NCBI RefSeq assembly: GCF_002257645.1
Contig: NZ_NQMO01000013.1
Location: 100,631 to 164,630 of the forward strand
DNA from: Paenibacillus sp. XY044
GTDB taxonomy: Bacteria > Bacillota > Bacilli > Paenibacillales > Paenibacillaceae
Length of the DNA stretch: 64,000 bases
Direction: 5' to 3'
Numbering within the stretch: position 1 is the stretch's first letter; each line of letters starts with the position of its first letter. Shown piece after piece: positions 32,575 to 41,881 of this stretch. The translations under genes were made by a program, and so were the position numbers. Below the pieces are notes generated by a model, which saw nothing but the letters and a program-made list of their open reading frames with translations, searched no databases and was not told where the DNA came from.

Positions 32575-34521
32575 ATGAGGAAATGGTGGCTACTGCTGGG
32601 CATCCTTGTCTTGGTCCTTGGGATAACCGGCTGCGGTGACAAGAAGAGTTACTCGATGGATCGCGTGGAATCAAGGGCTTACCTCGGGCCGGATGGGGAC
32701 TTGTATGTCGAAGAACTGTTTACGTATACCTTTAAGGGCAGTTTCAACGGAATGACGCGTGCGATTGATCGGGCGGACCAGAATGGGGTTGAATTTTTTG
32801 AAGCCTATGTACCCCCGGAAAATCCGAAGCTGGGCAGTTTCTCCTACGAAAACTTGCAGCGCCTGGATGTCCAATGGGACAACGACAATGATACGTATTA
32901 CATATACGATGCCGCGCAGAATGAAACGAAACAGGTCTATTACCGCTACCGGATTGACCATGCGGCGGTCAAGTATGACGAAACGGGCAAACTGGAATGG
33001 AGCTTCTTCAAAAATAACCAAGAGGATCTTCACCAGGTGTCCGTCGATCTGTTTATGCCCGGCGATTATAAGAACGAAGACGTTCATGCCTTTTTGCATG
33101 ACCGTTCGGGCGGAAAGATTACGAGCGAAGGGCCGCCTGCGGTCCACTATGAAAACGATGATTTGACGAGTGACGGAACAGCGCATATGGTGGTCTATTT
33201 TCCAACCGAGCAGCTATCCCAAATGACGGCTACCGAGGAACATGTTTCTTTGCAAAAGCAGCTGTCTGCCGAGCAGAAATACCAGGACCGGCTTGCTGCC
33301 CGTGACGATCGAATGAACGCCATCCGCCCGGTTATTCAAATCGGCATGGTTGTTTTCATCGTTGGTGCGCTGCTGTACGCCTTGTCGTGGAGAAAAATTT
33401 CGGCCTGGCTGCGGCGCGGTGACGTCACCCGGCAGGACATCGATGAAGCAGATCCGCTGCTTCTCATGTATATGCTGCGCAAAGGCCGGTTAAAAAGGGA
33501 AGACTTTATGGCCGGATTGTTATCTCTGCGCCAGAAGGGTTACGTGACTGTGAAGCAGGTACCTGCTTCAAAACGTTTCCAGGAAGAGCCGACGGCTCCC
33601 GAATTTACGCTGCTGTTCACCTTTAAGGGCCGGATGGATCAGCTCAACCCGGCTGAGAAGCATCTTGTCGGTTGGCTGTTCGAAGAAATCAACGGCAGTC
33701 TTACTTTCAAGCTGGATTCCTTGGCAGGGCCTACGTTTAAGGAGCGGCAGAGCTCAAGAATCGTCAGCCAGTACCGGGCAAAGTCGGTTAAGCATGCGGA
33801 CCGGCTGAGAAAGTGGATCAGGCTGCTGTCGCGTACCCAGCCATATTCGGGTCAGGTCCGGACCAATCCGCTGCTCAAGCTGTTTATTCCGCTGACGGCT
33901 GCGGTGTATTACGGTCTTCTGCTGTATCTGCTGTTTACCGACGCGGCGTCTACGCTCATGATCGTGCTGACTGCGGTGCTGCTTGGTGCCGGAGCGGTTT
34001 GGGCGTCCATCCGCTTCCGGAAGAAGCTGTGGATCTTTCTGTATCTGCTCGCATGCTTTATCATGGGCTCCCAAATCGTGCATGATATTTCGGGTGACTA
34101 CCTGATCCTGACGGTTTGTTCCGCTCTGTTCGTGTGGAGCATTCCCGTTCATGTACTGTCCTGGGAGACGCATCGCTACCGTTTTGCCCTTAAGGCACTT
34201 CGGAATACGCTTGGAAAAGGAGAGACATCCTACGCAGGCGAGCCGCTCGGATCGGAGCAGGCTGCGGAGTATGCCGCGCTGCTGGGTACCGTTCCGCGGT
34301 ACATCAAACATCGAAAGCAGACCGGCTCTGCAGACGCCGCATTGGCCGCAGCCGCGGTCGTTCCTGTCCTGTTCAGCGCGGAGATTTTGGAATCCTTGAA
34401 TTATACGCAAAATCACCTGCTTTTGAAGCCGATGGGCATCGGAGGCAGCAGCAGCGGCAGCTCCTCGTCCAGCTTTAGCGACGGCGGCGGAGGGGGAGGC
34501 GGGGGAACCGGAGCGTTCTAA
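32575..34521 (+). CDS. DUF2207 membrane-anchored lipoprotein
   Basis: A 648-residue exported membrane protein. Residues 1-18 are a lipoprotein signal (WWLLLGILVLVLGITGC, lipobox ITGC). An extracellular beta-rich domain (about 25-250, RVESRAYLGPDGDLYVEELFTYTFKGSFNGMTRAI) is typical of DUF2207. One membrane helix near 262-280 is followed by a cytoplasmic winged-helix-like region (KGRLKREDFMAGLLSLRQKGYVTVK), then four closely spaced helices (about 440-540). The C-terminus is a Ser/Gly-rich tail (SGSSSSSFSDGGGGGGGG...), a hallmark of the family. The function is unknown. The ATG at 32575 is preceded by GGGAGTG. Confidence 0.85.
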   Translation: MRKWWLLLGILVLVLGITGCGDKKSYSMDRVESRAYLGPDGDLYVEELFTYTFKGSFNGMTRAIDRADQNGVEFFEAYVPPENPKLGSFSYENLQRLDVQWDNDNDTYYIYDAAQNETKQVYYRYRIDHAAVKYDETGKLEWSFFKNNQEDLHQVSVDLFMPGDYKNEDVHAFLHDRSGGKITSEGPPAVHYENDDLTSDGTAHMVVYFPTEQLSQMTATEEHVSLQKQLSAEQKYQDRLAARDDRMNAIRPVIQIGMVVFIVGALLYALSWRKISAWLRRGDVTRQDIDEADPLLLMYMLRKGRLKREDFMAGLLSLRQKGYVTVKQVPASKRFQEEPTAPEFTLLFTFKGRMDQLNPAEKHLVGWLFEEINGSLTFKLDSLAGPTFKERQSSRIVSQYRAKSVKHADRLRKWIRLLSRTQPYSGQVRTNPLLKLFIPLTAAVYYGLLLYLLFTDAASTLMIVLTAVLLGAGAVWASIRFRKKLWIFLYLLACFIMGSQIVHDISGDYLILTVCSALFVWSIPVHVLSWETHRYRFALKALRNTLGKGETSYAGEPLGSEQAAEYAALLGTVPRYIKHRKQTGSADAALAAAAVVPVLFSAEILESLNYTQNHLLLKPMGIGGSSSGSSSSSFSDGGGGGGGGTGAF

Positions 34522-34594
34522 CGTCAGGGCAGCGTCTGACTGCCTCGGCCCTGAAAATACTGGCGAAGTTAAACTTACCGGGTAAATCCGTTGA

Positions 34595-34635
34595 GCAGCC
34601 CGTTCCTTGGAATTGAGGGACGGGCTGTTTTCAGG
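34595..34635 (+). terminator. Rho-independent terminator after the DUF2207 gene
   Basis: AGCCCGTTCC pairs with GGGACGGGCT (one G-U), followed by GTTTTC. Confidence 0.7.
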
Positions 34636-34646
34636 CCCGGAGTATG

Positions 34647-34692
34647 AAAAAGCGGCAAGTTCCTCCGGGTAGAGGAACCTGCCGCCTTTTTG
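34647..34692 (-). terminator. Bidirectional terminator between the convergent DUF2207 and trhO genes
   Basis: AAAAAGCGGCAAGTTCCTC pairs with GAGGAACCTGCCGCCTTTTT almost completely, giving T tracts on both strands. It lies 20 bases past the trhO stop. Confidence 0.85.
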
Positions 34693-34711
34693 TTCTATCG
34701 GATGGACCCGA

Positions 34712-35614
34712 TCAGTTGGTTTTGGCCGCCATGATGACGTCCCGGCACTCGTCGGAGCAGAAGGACTGATGGATCTCTTCGCACTCCTCGCAGCAAACAT
34801 GCTGCTTATTGCAGGTAGGGTTGGCGCAGTTGATATAGCGGTCCTGCGTTTTTCCGCAGTGGATACATGTAGCGATCACGACATCTTCGTCCGTGCGGTT
34901 GATGGGTACCGAAATGCGCTCGTCGAAGACGTAGCATTTGCCGTCCCACAGATGACCTTTGACTTTAGGATCCTTGCCGTAAGTAACGATGCCGCCCTCA
35001 AGCTGGGCAACGTCCGTGAAGCCTTCGTTGATCATGAAGCCGGTCAGCTTCTCGCAGCGGATGCCACCTGTGCAGTAAGTCAGGATTTTCTTGTCCTTAA
35101 ACTGGCTCATATTGTCGCGGATCCACTCCGGGAATTCGCGGAACGAATCGACATCCGGACGGATGGCACCGCGGAAATGTCCAATTTCGTACTCGTAATT
35201 GTTGCGTCCGTCCAGGACGATGACGTCATCCTGCTGAAGCAGTTCATGGAACTCTTCCGGGGACAGGCGCTGCCCGCTGAGCACGTTGGGATCAAGCGGT
35301 TCCTCGTAACGGAAAGTGACGAGTTCCTTCTTATGACGGACAAAAATTTTCTTAAACGCGTGGCCTTCCGAATCATCGATCTTGAAGACAGTGTCGGCAA
35401 ATAGCGGATTCGCTTTCAGATCGTTCATATACTTCTCGGTTTGTTCCACAGTACCGGACAGCGTGCCGTTGATGCCTTCGGCAGCGATCAAAATGCGGCC
35501 TTTGACGCCCAAATCCTTGCAATACTGCAGATGCTCAGCAGTGAACAGCTCAGGATCAGGGATGTTGACGAATTTATAATATAACAAAATACGGTAGTCT
35601 TGCTTCGTTGTCAT
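34712..35614 (-). CDS. trhO: tRNA uridine-5-oxyacetic acid/5-hydroxylation protein TrhO (rhodanese type)
   Basis: A 300-residue rhodanese-domain protein of the YceA/YbfQ family, which hydroxylates U34 of tRNAs independently of prephenate. The N-terminal acylphosphatase-like domain (LYYKFVNIPDPELF, GRILIAAEGINGTLSG) is followed by the rhodanese domain with catalytic Cys in LTYCTGGIRCEKL (near residue 184). A Cys-rich C-terminal extension (CIHCGK, CANPTCNKQHVCCEEC, CSDEC) looks zinc-binding. It stands alone on the minus strand. Confidence 0.92.
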   Translation of the reverse strand: MTTKQDYRILLYYKFVNIPDPELFTAEHLQYCKDLGVKGRILIAAEGINGTLSGTVEQTEKYMNDLKANPLFADTVFKIDDSEGHAFKKIFVRHKKELVTFRYEEPLDPNVLSGQRLSPEEFHELLQQDDVIVLDGRNNYEYEIGHFRGAIRPDVDSFREFPEWIRDNMSQFKDKKILTYCTGGIRCEKLTGFMINEGFTDVAQLEGGIVTYGKDPKVKGHLWDGKCYVFDERISVPINRTDEDVVIATCIHCGKTQDRYINCANPTCNKQHVCCEECEEIHQSFCSDECRDVIMAAKTN

Positions 35615-36082
35615 TGCTCTTCACCTGTTCTTGTAAATTTACCTTATATATTGTAGATGAACAGGGCATACATAGTCAACTTGAAAGTATAGTAAGTGAC
35701 CGGAGGATTACCTATTAGCGTACTTTTGAACGAGGGATCCATACAGTTTGAACATGAAAATAAATCGAGAAATATTGGAAAATATTCTGCCTGCCGTGCT
35801 CATATAACGAGGATAACTTTTTTGGATTGGAGAAAAGAAAAACCTAATATTATATTGCGTATCGTTACGTTATATGATATTATAGGTTCACGGATCCGAA
35901 TCAGCCGAAGATGGAAGCTGCCTCCCTGTAATGAACGATGAGGCAGCGTCGGATATCCGGAGATCCGATACAGCTATCCTTGGAGTAAGTGATCCTTCAG
36001 CATGACAAGTCATCTTGAGTTTATCCGTATTCAGCAACACCACGTAATACGACAAATCAAGCATGCAAAGGAGATGTTCTTT
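35615..36082. other. Long AT-rich intergenic region with two hairpins
   Basis: 468 bases without a convincing gene. It holds a good promoter (35855-35883), then GCTGCCTC (35918-35925) pairing with GAGGCAGC (35940-35947), and a second dyad TCGGAT...ATCCGA near 35949-35968. Neither hairpin has a T tract. The region from 35640 to 35880 is much more AT-rich than the neighbouring genes. Confidence 0.5.
35855..35883 (+). promoter_or_regulatory. Sigma-A promoter for the DUF4127 gene
   Basis: TTGCGT and TATTAT with a 17-base spacer. The implied 5' leader is about 190 bases and contains the hairpin at 35918-35947. Confidence 0.5.
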
Positions 36083-37783
36083 ATGAAAAAAGTGCTCTAT
36101 GTGCCGCTGGACGACCGTCCTGCCAATTTGGATGACGTGATTGTGCAGGGGAGATCCGCCGGGATTCAGTTGATTGTCCCGAGCCGGGAGGATATTAAAA
36201 ATCGCCTCGACGCCAAGGCCGTGGCCGAAGACGGTCAACTGGTGAGCACCTCTTCGCCGACCTACGGAAAGACGAGGAATATCCGCCGTTTTATTAAGGA
36301 ACACGCCGCTCAAGCTGACGGATTTATCATTTCGACGGATATGCTGGCCTACGGCGGACTGATCGGCAGCAGGCGGCTTCGTTCAAGCGCGGGTGGATCC
36401 TACCCTGATTACGATTCCGAGATCACCAAGCTGCTGGATGTCATTCGCGAAGTCAAGCGGGCCTACCCGCGTAAGCCGGTCTATGTGCTGGATACGATCA
36501 TGCGCCTGGCGACCACCGTGTTTGTGGAAGGGCTGACCCAGGCCGCATACGATGAAGCCAGAGCTTTTGCCCAACAACCCCGGGCGGTCGCAACCACGTT
36601 CGAGGGCATTTTGGAAGGTTACGATACGAAGCCCGACGGTACCCCGTTCGGGGATCCTGCCCTTTTTAACAAGGAGCAGTATTACAACGCCAGAAGGCAT
36701 AAATTCAAGACCAACCGATACATCATCGATCGGCTCGTCCGCGAGGGATACGTGGATTTTCTTGCCGTCGGGGTGGATGACTCCTACACCCAAGGGGTAC
36801 AGGCTAACGAAATTGCTTACCTCGAAGCTTTTGTGAACGAGCATTTGGGCGGCACTGACGGCCAGAATCCGGACAAAACGATCATATTGCCTGATGCCGA
36901 CGCATTGGGATACTCCCTGCTCGGCCGGATGGCGAAGGAGCTGTACCGGTACGGTTCCCGTCCGAAATACGGCGTCACATATTTTGGGCCGGACGGGTCG
37001 ACCATCGTCAATCCCTACGAGTATATGAGCGTGCACGATAATATCCGGCATCATGTGGACATCGTCGGCGGGGAGTTCTCTGACGCGGCATCCTATGACA
37101 TCGAAATTGTCGCGGTTACCAGCGCCAGTGAGATCGGTGCGGCCGTGAGCCGGATGGAGGCGAACAGCGCCGGCCGGGTCCCGACGCTCGTGATTGATTT
37201 TGTCGGGGGAGGGGCTGCCGATGCGACCGTGACCGAAGCGCTGCTTGACAACGTGTCCACCGGACAGCTTCTCGGCTACAGCGCGTGGAACACGGCCGGC
37301 AACAAAATCGGCATGGCCCTCGGCATGGCTCAGGCACGATTCGTGTATCTTCGCACGGAGAAGCGGGCGCCGGCGCTGCATGAAGCAGTAAATGCACATG
37401 GATCGCTTTTGTTCAAGCGATTCCTTAAGGACTATTACTATAAAAAGATCACGATCGCCGAAATTCGCACGTACTCGCGGGCACACAGCCTATACACCAA
37501 CGTGCCGTATGCGGACCAAAACTTACGTCTGTTTAACTCTCCGGACGACTATCAGGTCCTGGACGAGATGCTCCGCGAACGCATGCAGACGAACACGAAG
37601 GCACTCGCCGCCAGAAAGGCATTCGAGCTGGGCGTAGCGCAGAGCGTGCGGCAGATCATGCCGTCCGGTTGGTCGTATGCGACGTATGCGTGCGCATCTC
37701 TGGACTACGAGAATCCGGATTTCATTTGGGGGCGGGCGTTTGAGATTACGTTGGGGCCGGAAGTGACGCTGAAGGAGTGCTAA
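36083..37783 (+). CDS. DUF4127 family protein
   Basis: A 566-residue protein of the DUF4127 family, whose function is not established. Characteristic blocks are KKVLYVPLDDRPANLDDV at the N-terminus, DGFIISTDMLAYGGLIGSRR, YVLDTIMRLATT, DFLAVGVDDSYTQGVQANE, and DFVGGGAADATV with LGYSAWNTAGNKIGMALG. The conserved acidic residues and the GYSAWNTAGN motif suggest an enzyme, possibly a metal-dependent hydrolase. There is no signal peptide. I choose ATG 36083 (AAAGGAG about ten bases upstream). The ATG at 36074 abuts the ribosome site. Confidence 0.85.
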   Translation: MKKVLYVPLDDRPANLDDVIVQGRSAGIQLIVPSREDIKNRLDAKAVAEDGQLVSTSSPTYGKTRNIRRFIKEHAAQADGFIISTDMLAYGGLIGSRRLRSSAGGSYPDYDSEITKLLDVIREVKRAYPRKPVYVLDTIMRLATTVFVEGLTQAAYDEARAFAQQPRAVATTFEGILEGYDTKPDGTPFGDPALFNKEQYYNARRHKFKTNRYIIDRLVREGYVDFLAVGVDDSYTQGVQANEIAYLEAFVNEHLGGTDGQNPDKTIILPDADALGYSLLGRMAKELYRYGSRPKYGVTYFGPDGSTIVNPYEYMSVHDNIRHHVDIVGGEFSDAASYDIEIVAVTSASEIGAAVSRMEANSAGRVPTLVIDFVGGGAADATVTEALLDNVSTGQLLGYSAWNTAGNKIGMALGMAQARFVYLRTEKRAPALHEAVNAHGSLLFKRFLKDYYYKKITIAEIRTYSRAHSLYTNVPYADQNLRLFNSPDDYQVLDEMLRERMQTNTKALAARKAFELGVAQSVRQIMPSGWSYATYACASLDYENPDFIWGRAFEITLGPEVTLKEC

Positions 37784-37842
37784 GGCAGGAGCGGAGTGCT
37801 TGAAATTCAAGTTAAAGCTTTCTGCTGTGAAGGTATAAGAGA

Positions 37843-37869
37843 AGCCCGGAGGATCCCGGGCTTTTTTTT
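37843..37869 (+). terminator. Rho-independent terminator after the DUF4127 gene
   Basis: AGCCCGG-N6-CCGGGCT followed by TTTTTTT. Confidence 0.85.
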
Positions 37870-37939
37870 GCATGGCAATGAGCGAAGGGGAAGGGGTGGG
37901 GCAGGATGTTATGGATGCGGGGCCCTAAGCTTGGATGGA

Positions 37940-38788
37940 TCACTTGATGGCTCCAGCCGTAATTCCACTGGCGATCTGCCGCTGGAAGAACATGTACATG
38001 ATCAGGACGGGGACGAGGGTGATGAGCAGACCGGCGAAGAGGGGGCCCCATTCGGTACGGTACTGCATCTGTGCCTGCATCATCGCGATGCCGACGGGCA
38101 GAGTGTAGTGCTTCGGATCGTTGACCATAATCGTGCCGATAATGTACTCGTTCCAGATGTTCAGGACGTTGACGATGCCCACGGTAATGAGCCCCGGCTG
38201 TGAGAGTGGCAGCATCACCCGGAAGAAGATTCCGAAGTAGGAAGCTCCGTCTATGGCGGCGGCTTCTTCCAGCTCTTTGGGCAGACTTTTGAAAAAACCG
38301 ACCAGCACGAAAATGCCGAAAGCAATCAGCGTTGACGCGTACACAAGGATGAGCCCAAAAGACGAATTCGTCAGATGCATGGAATTCATCAGGAAAAAGA
38401 GCGGGATGAGCGCCAGGCTGAACGGGATCATCATGGACGCGATGTAGAGCAGGAACAGTGCCGTGCTTCCCCTGAACGGGTAGCGGGCCAGAACATAGGC
38501 GGTGGTGGCCGACAGCAGCAGACCGAGCAGCGTGGAACCGATCGTCACCACGACGGAGTTCAGGAAATAATCGCCGAAGCTGAACTCCCGCCATACATAG
38601 CTAAAGTTGCTCCACAGCAGTGGAAAGTCCGGCAGAGACCAGGGCATTTTGCGGAAAAATTGATCGTTGTTTTTCAGCGAGTCCAGCAGGGTCCACAGCA
38701 GCGGATAAATTACCGATACGCCCCACAGGATCAAGATGGCGTAAAACACAATTTTGACAATCGGATTGGAAAGGCCTGATTTCATCAT
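37940..38788 (-). CDS. Carbohydrate ABC transporter permease (MalG type)
   Basis: A 282-residue inner membrane permease with six predicted helices. The conserved EAA loop reads EELEEAAAIDGASYFGIFFRVMLPLSQPGL, where the shared ATPase docks. The family is CUT1 (oligosaccharide or glycoside uptake). It is the last gene of a binding protein-permease-permease operon, 24 bases after the partner permease. No ATPase is encoded, so a general MsmX/UgpC-type ATPase elsewhere in the genome is expected to power it. Confidence 0.92.
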   Translation of the reverse strand: MMKSGLSNPIVKIVFYAILILWGVSVIYPLLWTLLDSLKNNDQFFRKMPWSLPDFPLLWSNFSYVWREFSFGDYFLNSVVVTIGSTLLGLLLSATTAYVLARYPFRGSTALFLLYIASMMIPFSLALIPLFFLMNSMHLTNSSFGLILVYASTLIAFGIFVLVGFFKSLPKELEEAAAIDGASYFGIFFRVMLPLSQPGLITVGIVNVLNIWNEYIIGTIMVNDPKHYTLPVGIAMMQAQMQYRTEWGPLFAGLLITLVPVLIMYMFFQRQIASGITAGAIK

Positions 38789-38812
38789 TCGTTCCTCCTG
38801 TGCCTTGTTAAA

Positions 38813-39715
38813 TCAGCTGATTTCGATCGTTTCCTGGCGCATGAGCCGTTGCAGGACCACCGTCGTGATCATCGATAAGACCAGAATCAGCACGCCGATG
38901 GCCGCACCATAGCCAAAGTGGTACTGCGTGAAAGCCATTTGGTACAAGTAGGATCCCATGACCTGAGTGGTGTTGTCCGGCCCGCCGCTCGTCATAATCA
39001 TTACGATGACAAAAGAACCGTTGAGCGTAGTCATCATGATGTTGAGGATGGATACCTTCATCTGCTCCCAGATCAGCGGCAGCGTGATATGGCGGAATTG
39101 ATGCCACTGGCCTGCGCCCTCCAGGCTTGAGGCTTCGTAGTAGGATTCCGGGATCCCCTGGATCGCGGCGATCAGGAGGATCATGTAAAAGCCGATGCCG
39201 GCCCAGATGGCAGGCGGAAGCAGCATCCAGATCGTATGGCTGGTGAAGCCGAGCCACGTAATGTCCACTTTGTCTTTGGTAAACAAGGACAGGAAGGAAT
39301 TCAGAAAGCCGATTTGCGGATTATAGATAAAATTCCATAGGACGCCGATGACGACGACGGAAATGACGTTCGGAATGAAAAAAATCGAGCGAAAAAAATT
39401 AGCGAGCCGAAACTTGAAGCGGGTCAAAGCGACTGCAAAAAACGTTGCCAGAATCATGATGCCGATGATTTTGCCCGCGACGAGAAAATAATCGTTGCCC
39501 ATCCCGATCCAGATGATGGGGTCATGGAGCATGTCCTTGAAATTGTCCAGTCCGATAAACGTTTTATTGTCCGAGGAACCGGACCAGTCAAACAGCGAGT
39601 AGTACATTGCCTGCAGTACGGGATAAACCGTAAACACGCAGAAGAACAGAAACGTGGGAATGATAAAGGTCGCGATAAACAGGTTGCGCTGCCAGGCGTT
39701 CGTCCCCAATTTCAT
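38813..39715 (-). CDS. Carbohydrate ABC transporter permease (MalF type)
   Basis: A 300-residue permease with six helices. The first is preceded by the short cytoplasmic N-terminus WQRNLFIATFIIPTFLFF. The EAA loop reads IPESYYEASSLEGAGQWHQFRHITLPLIWEQ. It pairs with the MalG-type permease downstream. A perfect stem-loop at 39748-39786 separates it from the binding-protein gene. Confidence 0.92.
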   Translation of the reverse strand: MKLGTNAWQRNLFIATFIIPTFLFFCVFTVYPVLQAMYYSLFDWSGSSDNKTFIGLDNFKDMLHDPIIWIGMGNDYFLVAGKIIGIMILATFFAVALTRFKFRLANFFRSIFFIPNVISVVVIGVLWNFIYNPQIGFLNSFLSLFTKDKVDITWLGFTSHTIWMLLPPAIWAGIGFYMILLIAAIQGIPESYYEASSLEGAGQWHQFRHITLPLIWEQMKVSILNIMMTTLNGSFVIVMIMTSGGPDNTTQVMGSYLYQMAFTQYHFGYGAAIGVLILVLSMITTVVLQRLMRQETIEIS

Positions 39716-39747
39716 CTTCGTTCTCCCTGCCTTTCACATAAAATTTA

Positions 39748-39786
39748 CGGAGGATGACAGAGAGCGTTCATCCCTGTCATCCTCCG
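39748..39786 (-). promoter_or_regulatory. Intercistronic stem-loop between binding-protein and permease genes
   Basis: Perfect 13 bp stem CGGAGGATGACAG / CTGTCATCCTCCG with a 13-base loop and no following T tract. It probably protects or processes the upstream binding-protein message, giving more binding protein than permease. A like element is at 50424-50456. Confidence 0.7.
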
Positions 39787-39807
39787 CGTTCCATGCAGTC
39801 TATCGCA

Positions 39808-41190
39808 TTATTTTTTCACTTTCTTGGCGACGTCCACCACGCGTTGTACCCACTCTTCCGGCGTGATTTTGCCGATGGTCAATGCATCCGTGGCATCCTG
39901 CATGGCTTTATCCACGTCCGCGTTAAAGGTAATGGCCGGCACGACGACCGTGTTGGAATCGGTCAAATACCGCGCTGCGTCTTTTACATGGCTCGGCGCG
40001 CTGGAGCTGCTGATGTCGCCCTTGATGTTGGACGGAGCGCCGCTCAGCTCGGCCCATTGCGAAGCCTGGGCTTCGGAGAAGATGAACTGCAGGAACGCTT
40101 TGGCCGCATCCTTGTTTTTGGCGTTCTTGGCGATTGCCACGTTGGCGGTGGAAGTGTTGGCGACGACTTTGCCGCCCGACTCCTGCGTCACCGAAGGAAT
40201 GAAGCCGAAGGAGAACCCGCCCGGTACGTCTTTGGCCATTTCGTTAGGCAGCCAGAGGCCGTTCGGGATGAAGGCGTCTTTGTGCTGCAGGAACAGCATT
40301 TGCGAGTCCGTGTGGTTGATCTGGATGGAAGCTTTGTCAATAAAGCCTTTGTCGCGAAGCTCGACGATTTTATTCAGCGCGGTCAGCACGGCCGGCTGTT
40401 GAAAAGCTTCCACTTTGGAATCGGCCATGTCCTGCAGAATGGAGATGTCGTTGTTGTTGGCGGAGACGATCGCCGGATAGAGAATTGCGCCGTTGATGTA
40501 GTACGGATATTTGCCGGTATGGATGAACGGAGTGACGCCCGCCGCTTTGATTTTGTCGCTGACGGCCATGAAAGATTGCCAGTCTTTCGGCTCTTCCCAG
40601 CCTTTTTCCTGGAAGAGGGCTTTATCCCAGAACACGCCCCAGGAGTTCAAAACGAGCGGAATGTCGTAGACTTTGCCGTCAAACAGCTGCGGCGGCTGCG
40701 CCAAAATGTCGCTGATTTTGGTGCCGTCGATATTCGTGGCATCCTTGATCCAATCCGTCAGATCTTCAAGCTGGCCGTCCTCCACCATTTGGCGGTCGTT
40801 CAGGTTCGGTCCGTCGATGTACACGAAATCCGGCGGATTGCCGCCGACCCAGCGGGGCTTCATTTGGTCGTTGATTTTTGGCCCGCCGCTTTCTTTTACG
40901 TTCAAATCGGGGTTGGCCGCTTTAAAGTCCGCGATGACCTTTTTCCACCACTTGTCGCCGTAGCCGCCGACGAAGTATTGGATTTCAAAGTCTCCGGTCA
41001 GTTTTTTGGTGCTGTCATCGGTCGTGGTGGTCGAGCTGGAATCGGTGTTGGTCGTTGTGGTGGCGGTTGAGGAGGACGCGTCTTCGGTTTTTGTCGAAGT
41101 GGACGAGTCCTTGGAGCCGCATCCGGCCAGCGGGGCGACGATCATCAAAGCCGCTAGGCTGAGTGCCGCCAAATGTCTCTTGAACTTCAT
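39808..41190 (-). CDS. Sugar ABC transporter substrate-binding lipoprotein
   Basis: A 460-residue extracellular binding protein. Residues 1-23 are a lipoprotein signal (HLAALSLAALMIVAPLAGC, lipobox LAGC), followed by a Ser/Thr-rich linker (about 25-65). The type 2 binding fold includes YVDGKYK-like segments seen here as QLFDGKVYDIPLVLNSWGVFWDKALF and a C-terminal KAAGVTPFIHTGKYPYYINGAI region. The ligand cannot be read from sequence. It is the first gene of the minus-strand ABC operon and lies 690 bases downstream of the YesN/YesM sensory genes that probably control it. Confidence 0.9.
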   Translation of the reverse strand: MKFKRHLAALSLAALMIVAPLAGCGSKDSSTSTKTEDASSSTATTTTNTDSSSTTTTDDSTKKLTGDFEIQYFVGGYGDKWWKKVIADFKAANPDLNVKESGGPKINDQMKPRWVGGNPPDFVYIDGPNLNDRQMVEDGQLEDLTDWIKDATNIDGTKISDILAQPPQLFDGKVYDIPLVLNSWGVFWDKALFQEKGWEEPKDWQSFMAVSDKIKAAGVTPFIHTGKYPYYINGAILYPAIVSANNNDISILQDMADSKVEAFQQPAVLTALNKIVELRDKGFIDKASIQINHTDSQMLFLQHKDAFIPNGLWLPNEMAKDVPGGFSFGFIPSVTQESGGKVVANTSTANVAIAKNAKNKDAAKAFLQFIFSEAQASQWAELSGAPSNIKGDISSSSAPSHVKDAARYLTDSNTVVVPAITFNADVDKAMQDATDALTIGKITPEEWVQRVVDVAKKVKK

Positions 41191-41881
41191 AAAAGCTAAC
41201 CCTCCTTAAGTGATTGTGCAACGCCATAGTGGTTGTCTATGTTGGATTACAGCGCCTAGAACCATCATAAAGACTCGGGGAGAGCGGCTCTATCGAATAT
41301 CTTCCATGAATTCTTTGTTATTTTCTGTTCCTGGGGGAAAAGGAGGAACAATCTTCTACTCGGGAAGGATCGGGAAGGGGATCGAGGGGAAAGTGCCGGG
41401 AGGGAAGTTCCGAAGGGAAGAGTCGGAAGCGGGCGAGACGAACCGGGTATCCAAAATAATGGTAGTGCGCGAAAGTGAAGTTTAAGGGGAAGCTTGCAGG
41501 CCGCATGATGGCAGCGATGTGGAGGGGATCGCGCCTCGCGTTCAGCTCGTTTGAGCAGAAAACAGCTGCAAAAGTGCACTTAATTTGGAGCGAAATAGCC
41601 GAAAAACGGAAATTAGCCTGAAATAGATGCAGAATTGCAGCTATTTGTACTGAAAAGGGGCAAGTAGGCGAAATTAGATGCACTATCGCACTTATTTGTG
41701 GTGGGGGAGCGTGGAAGGTGGAATTAGTGGCAAGAGTGCATTATTCTGATCGGACGAGTTGCACGATTGCACTCTTTGCTGGGCAGGTTGTGTGGGGCGC
41801 CCTAATTAAGCATGGGAGGGGCCGCACCTTGTGACCATTAAAGGGCCATTTGGCCGTGCCGCCACCCATGCCACCCCCGGC
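41191..41881. other. 691-base noncoding region with a polypurine tract and TGCA-palindrome array
   Basis: Between the two minus-strand transporter units. The right part of the ABC operon leader (about 41320-41470) is strongly purine-rich on the plus strand, with runs such as GGGAAGG, GGGGAAAG and GGGAGGGAAG. Positions 41567-41771 carry five short TGCA-type palindromes (see the repeat entry). I see no gene in it. The operon promoter must lie here but no convincing box stands out. Confidence 0.6.
41567..41771. repeat. Array of five short TGCA-N4-TGCA palindromes
   Basis: Units at 41567-41578 (TGCAAAAGTGCA), 41628-41639 (TGCAGAATTGCA), 41679-41690 (TGCACTATCGCA), 41729-41740 (GGCAAGAGTGCA) and 41760-41771 (TGCACGATTGCA). 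Several are flanked by AAATTAGA or AAATAGA on the left and CTATTT or CTTATTT on the right. Spacings are about 61, 51, 50 and 31 bases. A single like unit lies at 54770-54781. Function unknown. Confidence 0.6.
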
